Assembly (NCBI GenBank): GCA_029582165.1
Contig: CM055877.1
Span: 1,661,523-1,725,522, forward strand
Source: Portulaca oleracea
Lineage: Eukaryota; Streptophyta; Magnoliopsida; Caryophyllales; Portulacaceae
DNA: 64,000 bases
Direction: 5' to 3'
The position numbers were made by a program, and so were the translations under genes. This document shows positions 31,801-44,459 of the stretch, piece by piece. Positions within the stretch are counted from its first letter, which is position 1. Each line of letters opens with the position of its first letter. The notes beneath the pieces are model-generated. The model saw nothing but the letters and a program-made list of their open reading frames with translations. It was not told the DNA's origin and ran no database searches.

Positions 31801-34800
31801 CATACACTTCAAAACAGAGAAGGAGTGACCAGATTCCGGTTTAAAAATAGAAAACAAGAAAGAACACTGGATGGCACTATCATATTGACGCCGTTTTTTG
31901 GTTAACAAGCAATTGGAACAGCACAACAAACAGCCATCTCATTCCAACAATATTAGCTATGGTCCCTTAAGATAGCAACGCTTTAGTACTCCATACTTTA
32001 AGCAATAAAAGCATGCATCATTCAGTCAGTGACATTAAACTTACAACCAGATAACGGGCAAAAAGATAACAAGGCATCCGAATGGCACATAGCTACAACA
32101 TTCATCAGAAGTGCTTTAAAAGCATATGAAAAGAGGAGAGAATAGACAGAAGAAGCACCATAGCATCAATACCACTATATTTTGTACGACCTAGGCCAGA
32201 GTATTCATTCTTTGCGACTTGAAATTCACTGTCACATACACCTGTTGTTTCTGCTTCTACGTTTGCTGCCTGCACAACCCACCATAGGAATTGTTGAAAA
32301 ACAGGGGAAAAGAAAAATATGGCAATCATACATTAAAGTATTCTATGAGGCATCTAATGTATCAAGCACAACAGCTAAAGTAGCCCATTCTATGTGTCGT
32401 TACCTGAAAGAAAGTGCAAATAAGGTTTGTTTTCACAACAATAACAAAAAAAAAAAAAAGAAATAACACCAAGAGTCAGGAACCCCACCTCTCTTGGGTG
32501 CAGGTAAACGTTATGTTTATTCTCAACTTCGAAACCTTGGTTATTGTTTTCATAGACAGGAAAATTACCATTATTTAACACCTTCACCTATATATTTAGG
32601 ATTGAGAAATGAGGTCATATTAAAACAATACTGAAGAAAAGGAAGTTTAAATAATAGCTACGAAAGCTCAGGGGTTAAAAAATGTACCTTTATAGGGGTG
32701 TAAATGATAACATTTCCTTTTAAGAAAAAAATTATTCACATGCTACTAGACTTGACAACTCAAAACATTTCAATGGAATCAGCGTAAAATAATTCGTGTT
32801 GAAAACAAATAAACAGCATAAAATGAGCTGGATCTTTGGTAGAGAAAGAACTTATGGTCATATTCCACATAGACTATTTCGCAATATGGGACATTTCTTT
32901 GTGTGATTTATTCTTCAGAGTATGTTTCATCGAATTAAACATAGGCCTGCTGCCATGGGAAGTTATCAAAAAGAAGTCCCAAGATCTTATACGCCCAACA
33001 AAAATTCCCGATACAATATCCTCTGATAAAAGTAAATGAAGTTATCGCAGCCATGACTGGAAGGAGCAATCTCATGTGCATAACAACCATGTTCACCATG
33101 TTAAAGCTTAGAAAGAGAAATGCTTTCTAGTTTCTAGCTAGAAAGGAAATAGCCCAAGCTATGTCATGTAAGTTACAAGTTCCTCCTATAAAACTTAGGA
33201 ATCGCCGCACAAATATGCCACGGTCATGATCTTCCTACGAAGGAATTCAATTCACAATGTTATGCAGTATGCACCACTCACTAATCCAAGTCCATAAATT
33301 GGTGATCATTTGAATAAGGTTTAAGTTTAATCTGCTTTGGGCATCCTGATTGGGATTGTGCCACTCATACTGCCTGGATAAATCACATCGCTATGAGTAC
33401 CACAGACAAACTTTTCCCCTTGGGTTTTCAACAAGTATACCACCATGTTTTCACTTTCAGTAGAGACATTGTGAGACGGTAACATTATAGAGATTAATCT
33501 CTATATCGTACCATTTCGACATTTCCCCCAAGAAAATAAGATTGTTATATTCAGCATCAGCATGAAACTCCCTACAATTGCAATCTAGTTCTAAGGTTAA
33601 AATTCATGATTTTTTGACTGGGAAGGCTAAAATGAAGAAAAAAAATGATTGGGTGATCGAATCCATCAGGATGTCTTAGCTCTTACATATCTAATGCCTT
33701 GGTAGTTCATATGAATCATAGGAGTCACAGAAATCACCTAGACAAGAAGCACATACACCATTTCTTGCAGATGATGTAGCCTACCTGCGACTGTGATAAA
33801 CTACCACGATCCACGAACCTTTGAATTTCCAAGATTACCATTAACAAATACTTCTCTATCAATATCAAGACTCCAACACTAAAAAAGTGTAGCAGTTTAC
33901 ATACACTAAAAGAACACAACAACAACAGAATATAAGTCAAGGGGAAGTTACCTCCAATTGCCTTAATGTGTCAAGCAAATCGGATCTCTCCTCAAAAAGA
34001 GACTGAACCTGGCCCTGTACTTTCGAGAACTCTGAAAGCATAATCTGCTCACAATCCTTGACAAGTGATTCATTAACCCCTTCTTCAGCCAATCTCCTCT
34101 TCAACCTTTCAGTGGAAATGGAGAGACTGCCCGGAGAAGCACTCAACGATCTCAGCGAGAAAAGGCTTCTAGTCGACGCCAAAGCTTCTATCCACAGCTG
34201 CCTTTCTTGCTTGGTAGCACTTCTTAGATGAAGAGTCTTTGTAGCTGTAAATATGTAAAACCTCCTATCATCAGATCTGCTCTCTCGAAACGACGACACC
34301 TGCTTACAATTTGTACATATACATAATCAAAACTCAACAATCAGTCAAACAAATCCTAGCAATCAATCCTCTGCAGTTTGCCTCAGTATCCAAGCTATGA
34401 TCCACAATCCATGGCAATACAATCACGGTCATAATGCAGCTCAAACTAATAACTAAACAAGAGCGCATGTTGATTATAAGTACTTATTATGTTGATTACG
34501 CGCAAATGTTGATGATAAGTACTTATTACGGACAGAAAAAAACTCCCTTTCTAATGGGATAGGTTTTGAATGATGCTGAAGTAATAAACCATAACTACAT
34601 GAGACCATAAACCTTCTCAAGATCTGTGAAGTACCCTGAAACTTGAACTTATCCAAAACCTTAGATACCCAGAAACTGTATCTCTTAAACCCTAAAGTTG
34701 TGAGAGGTTTGATTACTACCCACTACCGTATCACCTAAAGGCTAACAAAGAGAACAGTGAAGAGATAAAGAAACGATAAGGAAGCACATGATAGACAGTT

Positions 34801-36073
34801 GCCAAGTCCAGAAAGCAACATAAAGGTGGAATTTACACACAAGTAAAATGTCGATAAGGACCAAATTAAATCAAACAAATCATAACTATTAATAAAGGCA
34901 AAGACCAAAAAGATTAAAACAAAATAATAATGGAATGTCACTTCAATCATCGGATGCAAACCCAACCACTCTAAAACAGCGCGGAAAATCAAGCCCAGTG
35001 GAAAGAGACAGCCAAGGAACAACTTCCAAAAGGTCAAAATTTAAAAAAAAATATATTTTGAAAAAGAAACTTGAAGTGCCCATTTTGGTATCTAACTATT
35101 TATTGCATAAAAAAGAACCCTTGCCAAGATTTTTGACCAAAGAACCGGACTTTGACGATGAATGAGTAGTACTAATTGCAGAAAAATGAAGAGTGCAGAA
35201 AGATGAAAAGGAAGTAACAAAGAGGGCATGCAAGAGATGGTATAAAACAGACGTCCTGGGAAAAAGGAAAAAGGTGAATTTTTTCGGTGCAAGGAGGAGA
35301 AATGACTGATCTATGACGTGACCCTTAGCTGAAAAACCTAGCCCTACAACAACTTCTGCAGCCTACAATGATGCCTATCCACCTGCTGATGTGACCCACT
35401 ACGTATTAACCAACAGTTAAAGGCCGGTGAAATCATAAACAACACAAACACCCTCAACTTTATAGCGTACGTTTTCTGAACCAATTTTCCCCTTTCCCAA
35501 CTCCCCAGAAAACCATTTTCAAAAAACTCCAGGAAAACTCAACTGGGTCACTGGGTGTTATTACGTTTTTCTGTGAGACATTTCGTCGAGCACCTTCTAC
35601 GCATTCTCAAAATTCCTCCATTTTCAACACATTACCTTAAGATGAACAATGGGGTTGTTCCCCTTGCCATGTTTTCTCCTTCCGCAGCTTTCCGTCCGAT
35701 AAAGCCGGGGAGACTTGACGTTTCCGATGACCCTGACGTCATCCCCCAGCGTAGACATCAGAGAATTCAGGTTCTGATGCGACAGAATCTTACAATAAGA
35801 AAGATGTCCATCACTCCTGAGCAAAAACCACCGAGATCTCCACCCTTTGCCGTAATTGGTCCACTTGAAAAGTGGCCCCGCCACGCTGACGTCAGATCCC
35901 CGGCTGCTGGCGACGTCGGATCTGGGCAGCGACTGGCAGGCCTTCAGGCTGCTGCCCGTCCGGGAAAGCGCGATCTCCGGCGACGCGCCACCGCCGAATG
36001 CCGGCGCGGGGCTGTTACACGCGCCGTCTTCTAATGAAATGCAACACAGCGGATGCATTTCTTTCACCCGCAT
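28885..36073 (-). CDS. ORP1: Oxysterol-binding protein-related protein, ORP1 type (PH + OSBP)
   Basis: Ten exons on the minus strand: 36073-35636, 34299-33952, 32269-32173, 31619-31174, 30647-30492, 30391-30224, 29828-29688, 29608-29378, 29283-29170 and 29064-28885. All introns are GT...AG and the frame holds throughout, giving 772 aa. A PH domain spans about residues 65-188 ([18 protein letters not shown] to ERQLWIEAL). A helical stretch follows ([20 protein letters not shown]). An acidic linker ([18 protein letters not shown]) precedes the OSBP domain, with [20 protein letters not shown] and the fingerprint EKVSHHP at 494-500. Family members move sterols and phosphoinositides at membrane contacts. 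A TAG lies in frame three codons upstream, so M1 is the first start; M6 (36058, MHPLCC) fits relatives better. Exon 1 ends and exon 2 begins inside the PH domain. Confidence 0.93.
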
Positions 36074-36835
36074 TGTATACTATGATCCCCCGTGAAGAAA
36101 AAAAAAAGAAAAATTAAACCCCCCAAGAAAAATCCACCCCAGAAAATGAACACCCGAATTTCGATTTCTGGGTGGTTTTATTTATCGATCAAGATTTGGG
36201 CATTGTGAAGCTCTGATTTTGGGGGAGCCCCCATAAAAGGAGGAGCTGCTGATGAGTGATGAGAGAGAAACAGGGGTTAATTAGGGGATTAACCTAAAAT
36301 AAGGGTTTTTTTTTCAAAAGGGGGATAAAATTGGGGATGGGATCTCAGAGGAAGAGGAAATGGGGGGTTTAGAATCGGATCTATTTATGCGAAAAACTGC
36401 AGAAGCTTATAATGTTGCAGGTTTAGAGAGAGAAACAAGAACTGGGTTTTTTTTTTCCTTTTTCTTTTTGGGGGTCCAGAAGAGTGAGTGAGAACTGAGA
36501 GAACAAAGGAGAGAGAAATGAGGAGAAGAAAAAGGAGAAGAGAATGCCGACCAATTGTAGTTTAATTAATTGTTCCTCTTTTTTGTTTTTCTTTTCAAGG
36601 GTGTTTGCTTGATATTTATATATGCATCAATCTTTGACCCGACCTAACCCGAACCCTCTCGGAAATTCTGAGTTTTGAGCATAATTTTCTTGGAAAAACT
36701 CGCAAATTAGCGGATCAAACCCGACTTGTCCGTTTGACCCGAAAACTTTGTCTTTTATGTCTAAATATATTAGAATTTGTGACTTTTCGTTGGAATTTAT
36801 AACTATTAAACTATAACTGCAACTCATTCATATGT
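36074..36835. other. Upstream region of ORP1-like gene
   Basis: On the minus strand this is CT-rich near the start codon (GA-rich as written at 36420-36540), as in many plant 5' leaders. No clear TATA box was identified. The far part has CCCGACCTAACCCGAA-like words but no element ends. Confidence 0.4.
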
Positions 36836-36837
36836 TA

Positions 36838-37093
36838 CTCCTTCGTTCCATATTAACTGTCGTACTTGGAAATCGTGCAATCAAATTTCAAAAATTTTGA
36901 CCATAAATTTCTCAATATATACAATGAGTTGATATATAAGATTACCACAATCAAATTCGTAACGAAAAACACTATCATGAGAGTATAATACTGCAATTGT
37001 TAATAACATATTATGTAAGAAATTACCAATCAAAGAATCACATTGGAGACCGTAAAAGTCAAAATTATGACAATTAATATAGAACGGAGGGAG
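36838..37093. mobile_element. Stowaway MITE, subfamily A
   Basis: A 256-bp element with ends CTCCTTCGTTCCATATTAA and (reverse complement) CTCCCTCCGTTCTATATTAA, and TA at 36836-36837 and 37094-37095. It is the same subfamily and orientation as 6048-6305, about 31 kb away. Confidence 0.9.
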
Positions 37094-37095
37094 TA

Positions 37096-38959
37096 TTTCT
37101 CTAATTTAAGCTGAAACATTTACAAAAATCTCTCGAAATTAGAATATAATCGTATTTTATTATATATATTGTACCAAAAATACTATCTAGAGATGGATTT
37201 TTTAAAAAAAAGTGGAAAAAGGTCCCAATCATATTTCATTGGGTTGACCTAAAACCGAAATATATTGTCCATATTTATCCGAAACTCAAAATACACTCGA
37301 CCTGTATTTATCCGAGTCCAATATATGATTCACCCGTAACTCGCATAATGCAACACCACATGAGATTTGATTTGATTTGATCTTGAGATCAAACAACTCT
37401 AGAGAGGATGAGAACTCAACTCACCTCCAAGGAGGGAAGGTTGAGATTAGATGACAAAAATCTTTTAATCTTGATTTATTGTTGTAATGTCACATCATTA
37501 ATCTTTTACTAAATTATGTAATTATGCTATTTTTTTCATTATGTTGTCATTTTCAAAGTCTTTTTACATTTGTCTATAAATAGTTAGTAATTTAGTTCAA
37601 GCGAAAATAGTTGAGTACAGTTGGAAGTAGATAAGATTATTTAATACTTGAATATGTTTATATGTAGTTGAGAGTATGTGGAACTAGCTAAATGCCTAGA
37701 TGACCATAATGTATACTAGCTTTCCTAATAGCTTTATTGATACTACAATAGGATGTTTCTTTGGGTAATTAAATTATACATATAATAAATTTATCTAAAA
37801 TAGAAACTGAGTTTATCAATTTATTATATAATATCAATGGATGTAGTGATACACCATATAATGTGTGTTGTACTATGTTGCTCATACAATTTGGTGTTGA
37901 CAATCAAATGACAAAATCAAATAGGTGGTATACTTTTTACCTTAAAATTATTTTTAATAAAATTGGAAATAAATAGCTTAACCTTTGAATTATTGAATAA
38001 AAATATATTAATCCTTTCCTTGAACATAAATAGTATGATTTCTATATGCTATTATTTTGTTCACAAGTTTCTATTTGTTTTTGTTTTAATATTGAAAAAT
38101 TAGAAAATTGACTGAGATGATAATTATCGATAACATGATTCAATTTGATATAGGTAATTAACTCTGTTTGATTGTTTAATAAAAGATGTTTATTAAGCAT
38201 GTAACTAAGATTTAAATTTGTAATTGACTTTAATCTTAAACATGATATCAACATAGATATTGAGCAAGTGACTGTGGATATGATTTACACACATATATAG
38301 GAAACTATAGGTTAATGATCATAATAGAACTACCATAAATGCTCCTCAGTAAACAATGTAGGCCTACTAATAATCTCATGTCTTTCCTTAAAAGACAACA
38401 CAAAAATAGTGATCAATAGTACATGTTCTTTTTTTACTTCTCATAATTTTTGAGGGTGCTTATTATTTAACTATATATATGAAGTGTGTTGAATCACATT
38501 GAAGTGTATCTTATGAGGGAGCGTACGTTATTGTTGAACTATTACGAAATTTTCAAATTATGTTGAACCCGTGCTATAGCGATTTGAAAGTCGATCTTCA
38601 TCTAACGTATTACACCACACCAACTGAACAAAAAATCTAGAAAGAGACTAAAAATCCTAAATAAGGTTACAAAAAAAATTCTTACAAAAGAAGAGAATTT
38701 CTTTGTGAAAACGTAAAACCAAATTAATAATTGAGGTATAAATCAATCAAATTGGGACTTACCATCGACAAAAGAATAGATGGTAGCTCTTCCAAGGAAA
38801 AAGAGACTAGGGTTTTCTAGGACATTTGGTCGAATGATTAATTAAAAGTTTTGGTAGATATGTGATAGGAATTGACATATTTGTAAATTTGAGGTAATTG
38901 TTGTTTAGAAATTAGGAAATTTATGCGAGATGAAAAAGGTTTTTTTTTTTCTTCTGCTA
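37096..38959. other. Gene-poor AT-rich DNA
   Basis: No coding region supported. A CCGA-rich patch lies at 37200-37345. A 31-bp sequence starting AAATTTGAGGTAATTG at 38885-38915 recurs exactly at 39190-39220. Confidence 0.4.
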
Positions 38960-39143
38960 TCTCTATCCCTAAATAATTATCTATTTAATTAAATTTTAAC
39001 CGTTGATTGCTCATAAATGACAATGAGTTATAATATAAAATTAATATTATTATAACTTTTAGTATTATATCTTTCTAATGATGATAATATCATATTGTAA
39101 CTTATTGCAATTTATGAAATAGACAATTATTTAGGGACAGAGG
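38960..39143. mobile_element. Stowaway-like MITE
   Basis: Inverted ends TCTCTATCCCTAAATAATTA and (reverse complement) CCTCTGTCCCTAAATAATTG, bordered by TA at 38958-38959 and 39144-39145. An exact 31-bp direct repeat brackets it (38885-38915 and 39190-39220). Confidence 0.65.
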
Positions 39144-39145
39144 TA

Positions 39146-39706
39146 TATATAATAGTTAAGTTTGAAGCCCCTAGGAATTAGGATATTCAAAATTTGAGGT
39201 AATTGTTGTTTAGAAATTAGAGTACATCGGGAGGGTGGAGTAGGTGTACTACTAGTACGAGTGTGTGTTGAATGTTGATTACTACATGTGGCATTTGTGG
39301 CAACCTGCAATGCATGCACAAGCCTTGAGGCATATTAACCCAAACCCCACGCTTCAACCATCTTTCTTTTACGGATTTCTAAATCACTATTCAAAATAAT
39401 TAACAATATATATCACATGTATATGTGGTCTGTATTTTATGTGAGATGTGTGAATAATTATTATACGCAAGCGAACAATGACCCTGTTTAAAGCACGTAA
39501 GTCAGGAACATGTAATAAAGTGACAAGGGTAGGTAAAAGATTTGGTTCCCAATCAAATTCTGGTTCAGTTTAAACAGATCGTAGACAGTAGTTTCGCAGG
39601 AGTGCAAGTCCCACTATTACTCTCGTCATTCTTCCAACCATTATATATCAGGCTACGTGTGAAACTGCACTGAACCAAATTTCAGCCAAATGGGCAAGGA
39701 GGCGAC
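39146..39706. other. Intergenic, no gene seen
   Basis: No coding region supported. May share an origin with the fold-back structure that follows. Confidence 0.35.
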
Positions 39707-39962
39707 CCTTAGATATAAATCCTATAAAGAGCCCCATGAGAAAACACCCCAATAATGTAAGAGGGGTTGGATGGGTGTTAGGACCTAACGATTATGGTGC
39801 ACTAAAGGAGGCATGATTTTCGCTACGAACTAACGATCTGGAAGCAGCGAAAATCGTCCACGAAAATACCATAATCGATAGGTCCTAGCACCCATCCGAT
39901 CCCTCTTACACTATTGGTTTTTTTTCCCTCATGAGGCTCTTTACAGGGCTTGTATCTCATGG
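39707..39962. repeat. Long fold-back hairpin with nested inner stem
   Basis: Left arm 39707-39798 pairs with right arm 39868-39962. The best-matched 30 bp end at the loop: GGATGGGTGTTAGGACCTAA... against GGATGGGTGCTAGGACCTAT..., with two differences. Pairing then continues outward through GTAAGAGGG, CATGAG and AAAGAGCC. The 69-nt loop holds a second perfect 10-bp stem, GATTTTCGCT (39815-39824) and AGCGAAAATC (39846-39855). It has no obvious target duplication and no coding frame. Confidence 0.8.
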
Positions 39963-42293
39963 TTTCGATGTACATAACTCAAGTTATGGTGAATTTAAAA
40001 TGAGCACCCTGTTATGTATGTTTTTTAGGACAGTAGGTTCTTGAGCATTTTTAGGTATCAAGAAGGTCTTATTAGCCTAAGTATTCAACATAAATGTTTT
40101 AGTACGCCGCACAAGCTTTCCAGAATGGGGTTTTATGCGTTCATCGGATGTTGGAGTGAAAAGTTACGACCCACCAAAGTAAGGATCCCAAACATGATGA
40201 ATCATAATTTTATTTCACCAAGCCTTTTTCAAAGCCAATTTATGGTGGCTTCCAAATCTTTTATGAATTTGTGGTCAACATAAAAGTTGCAGTGTGTGAT
40301 TCAAGCTTTCTATAGACTACTCGCCTACAAATGTTTGATATTTACATCTTAAGTTATGAGTTTTTAAGCCTTTACTCTTATTTTTGGCCTTAACTCTTAA
40401 TTGGAGAGTTGTAGGACTTATTTTTAGCTTTCCAAAAAGTCATCTTATGAAGTTTTTAGAGGTCTGTAGACGAAGTTATGCATTTCGCAAATTTACTACA
40501 AAGTCTCAAAAGTTCTCCATTATGTTAATTAAAAGTTAACTTTCATCAAGTTAATTAGGAAATTCCCTCCTTACCAAGAACCCAACTTAATTCACTTAAT
40601 TATTCTTATCTCAAGTGTGGTTCTCGAGGTCGTTATTGCTCCCTGTTCGAGTACAGTCAATGTTTCAAGTTACTTTAAGCGTGGATTCAACTTTAAGGTA
40701 TGCATATTGCCTATACTCTACTAAAACTCACTATTTGAGTTTAAGTAAGCAAGTTTAATAAGTTTAAGGTGAATAAGTAATGTTTTATATGCTTTTCTCA
40801 TGTAAATGTGGTCCCGAAAGCCAATTCCCTCTAGGCGCTTAGGCTTACAAAGCACATCCCAAGCTTTCGATGCACTCTTCTCTCACCATTCTAGGCTTCT
40901 CACCAGAATTTAGCACAAAACTTGCATGTGTAGATCATCCACTAAAGAAGCAGGGAGTTTGAAGATACCCATCAAATATCTCTGATGTATGTGCAACTCA
41001 GAGTACAAGAGCTGGACAATACTAATACACCAAGTATTACCCTGCTGAACTCAAACTAATATGGCTTTGGAAGCAAAGTCAGCTTCAAGGAAAGGAAAAC
41101 AATGAAGTAAAAGGATATAACTCGTGCCTTAACCTGATACATATACCACACCACAGCTCAAACACACAAGGGCTGGACTTAATTCACACCCAAGGATACA
41201 GACCACACCACCATGAACAGAATCAAGCTTTACCTATCACCACTCACAAACACGAGAGAAGTAGCAAAAGCTCCACTCTTTTCATAAAACTCAAATACTG
41301 AAAACAATTACAAAAGCTAGTGCTGATATACATCAAGCTAGCAAGCCATCAACTAGCTGAATAGAGCTAATGAGGTTTCCTCACATTGGAGACCATGATA
41401 CTCAAGTAAGGGATAAATAATATGAAATGGAGGGAGATCTAGGAACTTTGGAGGTAGTAACGTTTAACGAATCCAAACTAGCAAACATAGTATTTGACTC
41501 ACTAGAAAACTGACATGACGAGTGAATATGTGTGCAAACTAGAAAACACATGATGATTTACCATGTCTACGTGCACATGCTTAATTGTCAAGTCACTTTT
41601 ACGGTGAGTCAAACATAGTAGTTTCCTACTAATAAAATATGATGAAAAATTGGGCACAATAAAAATGATTTCTTCCACTGATTTAATTAAAAGTCACTAC
41701 CGAAAGTTCGTATTATTAGATTTAAATTTTCCTAATGAAATTGTCACCTTTAACTTACAATGAAAAATTTACTAAAAAAATCTAGTAAGTCCTATTTCAC
41801 CCATTTTCCCAATCATGATTGACATACATAAAGACTCATTGATCAGTTTCAACTACAAAATCTAAAGCAAAAGAATGTAACTTGTCATTTTGGATGTAAC
41901 AGAAACATCCTATCATATCAAAATTAATATTATGCCCTACTACAAAAAGCCAAGTGATCATAAAATAATATGGGCCAAACCTCATTAACAATAAAAAAAA
42001 TCATAAAATAAAAAACAAATAGTAGCACAAGTAATAGAGTACACACAAGTATAAAATGTTTGGTGAGATTTTATTAATAATTAAGATAAACAGCAAAGAT
42101 TATGCATTTAGGTCAAATCACAAATTTAAATCAGTGAAACCCTAATGAAGTGATTGCTCTTGTCAGGCACTTGAGAGACCAATACCATTGCTAATACAAC
42201 TTGATCACGTGCGACATCACTCCAAATCACGTGGATCTTCCTCCATAGCTTTTCTCTTTGTCCCAATCAAAAGATTTCTCATTGCCCATTTCC
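39963..42293. other. Gene-poor DNA, possibly a decayed LTR
   Basis: No gene supported. The stretch to about 40900 has the texture of a plant LTR (many AAGTTATG words), but no TG...CA ends or target duplication were found. The rest is unassigned AT-rich sequence. Confidence 0.3.
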
Positions 42294-42301
42294 TCTGTGA
42301 T

Positions 42302-42696
42302 TAGGGGGTAATGGGCTGGGGTCCTATAGGATCAAAAGGGTCGTGTCCTAAAAAATAAGGATTGTCAAAAGTTAAGATCGGTGAAGGGTCAGGTCATTAA
42401 CAAGTCGGCTCGTTTTACAATGTTATGGGGTTGGTGAATTGACCGGGTCACGTCGGCCGATCAATAACTCAAATAAATAGAAATTTTTATTATTTTAAAT
42501 GCTAATCTTACTTAAATATGTTATTACAACTCTATATTAAAGAATAATTAGCATAATTACTTTTTTAAATACAAATACACTTAATTTTAATTTTCAGGTC
42601 AAATGGCTAACCACTTATTTTTACCCGAAAGCCGTATCCTGGTCTATTATTATAAAGGGTCGACTTTGACGCAACTCGGCCTATTGCCCACCCCTG
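42302..42696. mobile_element. hAT-like MITE, TAGGGG/CAGGGG type
   Basis: A 395-bp element beginning TAGGGGGTAATGGGCTGGGG and ending with the reverse complement of CAGGGGTGGGCAATAGGCC. The flanks are TCTGTGAT (42294-42301) and TATGTGAT (42697-42704), 7 of 8 identical. The subterminal parts are rich in GGGTCG/CGGCC words, the interior AT-rich. Confidence 0.65.
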
Positions 42697-42704
42697 TATG
42701 TGAT

Positions 42705-43235
42705 TAATTAATTAATACAACAAGTGATTATTCCATGAGTGAGTCTCGGTGCATGTTGACAATTAAGCGTCATTTCATTCAACTTTATGCATATTAAATA
42801 TCAATTAGTCATGATAAATTCTTGTGGTCTATCAACTTGTTCACATTTTTGTACTAGTACTTTTTAAATGTATAAGCTTAAAATCACAAAGTTACATTTA
42901 CAAATTAAATATATTTTCTTTGTGTGTGGTCGGGGAGGTTAGGGCCCAAATCTTGTATAATGTAGGGCTTTATTTGGAAATATCAAGAAATTCCTTAAAT
43001 TTATAACCTCTTTTTTTTTTGTCCGATTATTTTTGTTTGAATGGAATTATAGGACATTTTCGTACATACTGTCCTTTATTTTTTTATTTTACTAAAATAG
43101 AAAAAATATTAAATATTCAATTGTATTACATTTACAAGTCCTATTCTTTTGGTTTCAACTAATTATATATATATGAGAGCTACAAGTACAAGTTAACCAA
43201 CGTTTTCAAAATTGTTCTTTGGTTACAATATTCCA
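42705..43235. other. Intergenic, no gene seen
   Basis: AT-rich sequence with no supported gene. Confidence 0.4.
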
Positions 43236-43565
43236 ATTTTTGTTGCCCTTTAACATGTTGCTACAAAAATAAATTGTCACAATTTGGTAGTCTTATCTTC
43301 GAAACATAAAGTCTAGATTACAAATTAGTAAAAATGATAACACAAGTTAGTTGTTGTGGGCAACCAAACTTTTTTGTTGCCCTAATAACTTTTGGCAACA
43401 ACTTTTCTTTAAATTGTTGCCCAATCTATATCAATTGCACCAAAAACAAGTTTTGTTGCCACATATATATAATATATTTAACCACAAAATTATTTGGTTG
43501 TCATATTTTAAATTAGTGCAATAATAATTTTTTGTTGCCTAAACTACTCTAAATTTGTTGCACAA
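43236..43565. repeat. Cluster of TTGTTGCC motifs
   Basis: At least six TTGTTGC(C) words (near 43242, 43372, 43417, 43453, 43533 and 43556) and one inverted GGCAACAA (43393) lie within 330 bp, separated by A/T spacers of varying length. Such arrays occur in subterminal regions of CACTA-type transposons, but the diagnostic CACTACAAGAA end was not found. Confidence 0.5.
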
Positions 43566-44459
43566 ACATATTTTTCTTACTCTGTCTCTCTTGGTGTTTT
43601 TGGTACACATCAGTAGCAAGGTGACAAAAGAAGTACTAATTTCGAGCATCCACCACCATTTCAACATCCTCCATCATCTCTTCATCTGCATCAACACTAC
43701 CACCACCACCAGCATTAAGTTTTTCTCCATAAACACACACAGAGAGAGAGAGAGAAAGAGAGAGAGAGAAGGGGGAAACACAAGGAGGGGCTTCTCCATC
43801 TTTGTTGGGAATTTGCCTAGGAGCTTAGACAAATATGTTCTACTTAAAAGTCATCTTTGAAAGTATTACAAGAGTTAGGGACACCTATATCCCTTGGAGA
43901 ACTGGTAACCAAACAAAATTTTTGTTTCGTTCATGTATGGAAGAAAGAGGATGGGGACAGATGCATCAAAATGATGAATCAGAAACTACTGAGAGGAAAT
44001 AGAATTAGGGTGAATTGGGCAAGACTATCGAGAGAGAGCCAAAGGAGATTTATAGAAGAATGGGTTCGAAAAGAGAATAAGAGTGTAGTTGGAGGTGAGG
44101 AAGGGAACCATGAAGAAGAAAGAAACCTTGAGAGGTCGAAGGGAGAAGTTGATAAAGAGAATCCAGAATGGATTTCAAGGAGTTTGGTTTGCACTAGCAA
44201 TGAGCCAAAGGATCTAGCCTCCATCTCGTACATCATCAATCAAAACTTCAACCAAGCATCGAAGATAGTAGCATTGGATGGGTTAAAAACAATAATTACG
44301 TTCCTGACTGGTCTTCAAATGGAGAAGGCGTCGATGAACTCGACTGATCTGTTGCAGTGGTTCTCATACATTCAAAAGTGGACCGTAAATGATGCAAAAA
44401 GAGTGTGGGAAGAACTATCATGTACGAGAGTAATAATGGAGCTTGGTAAGTTAATCTAA
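43555..44459 (+). pseudogene. Frameshifted RRM-domain coding region, possibly LINE ORF1
   Basis: Two frames overlap at 43857-43860. The first ends with GFSIFVGNLPRSLDKYVLL, an RRM start with RNP2 IFVGNL at 43798-43815. The second continues with ISLGELVTKQNFCFVHVW (RNP1-like, 43918-43941) and CIKMMNQKLLRGNRIRVNWAR, the end of an RRM. A single shift of reading frame, with a TGA at 43858-43860, separates the two halves of what was one domain. An acidic, charged region (about residues 65-110 of the second frame) and an unrecognised tail follow. RRM domains are known in ORF1 of BNR-type LINEs of Beta, so a LINE origin is plausible. A decayed host RNA-binding gene is the alternative. An upstream (GA)n tract lies at 43741-43771. 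Confidence 0.55.

Noticed and set aside
35555..36034. 159-codon plus-strand frame opposite ORP exon 1
   Set aside because: Antisense shadow of the PH-domain exon; no independent support.
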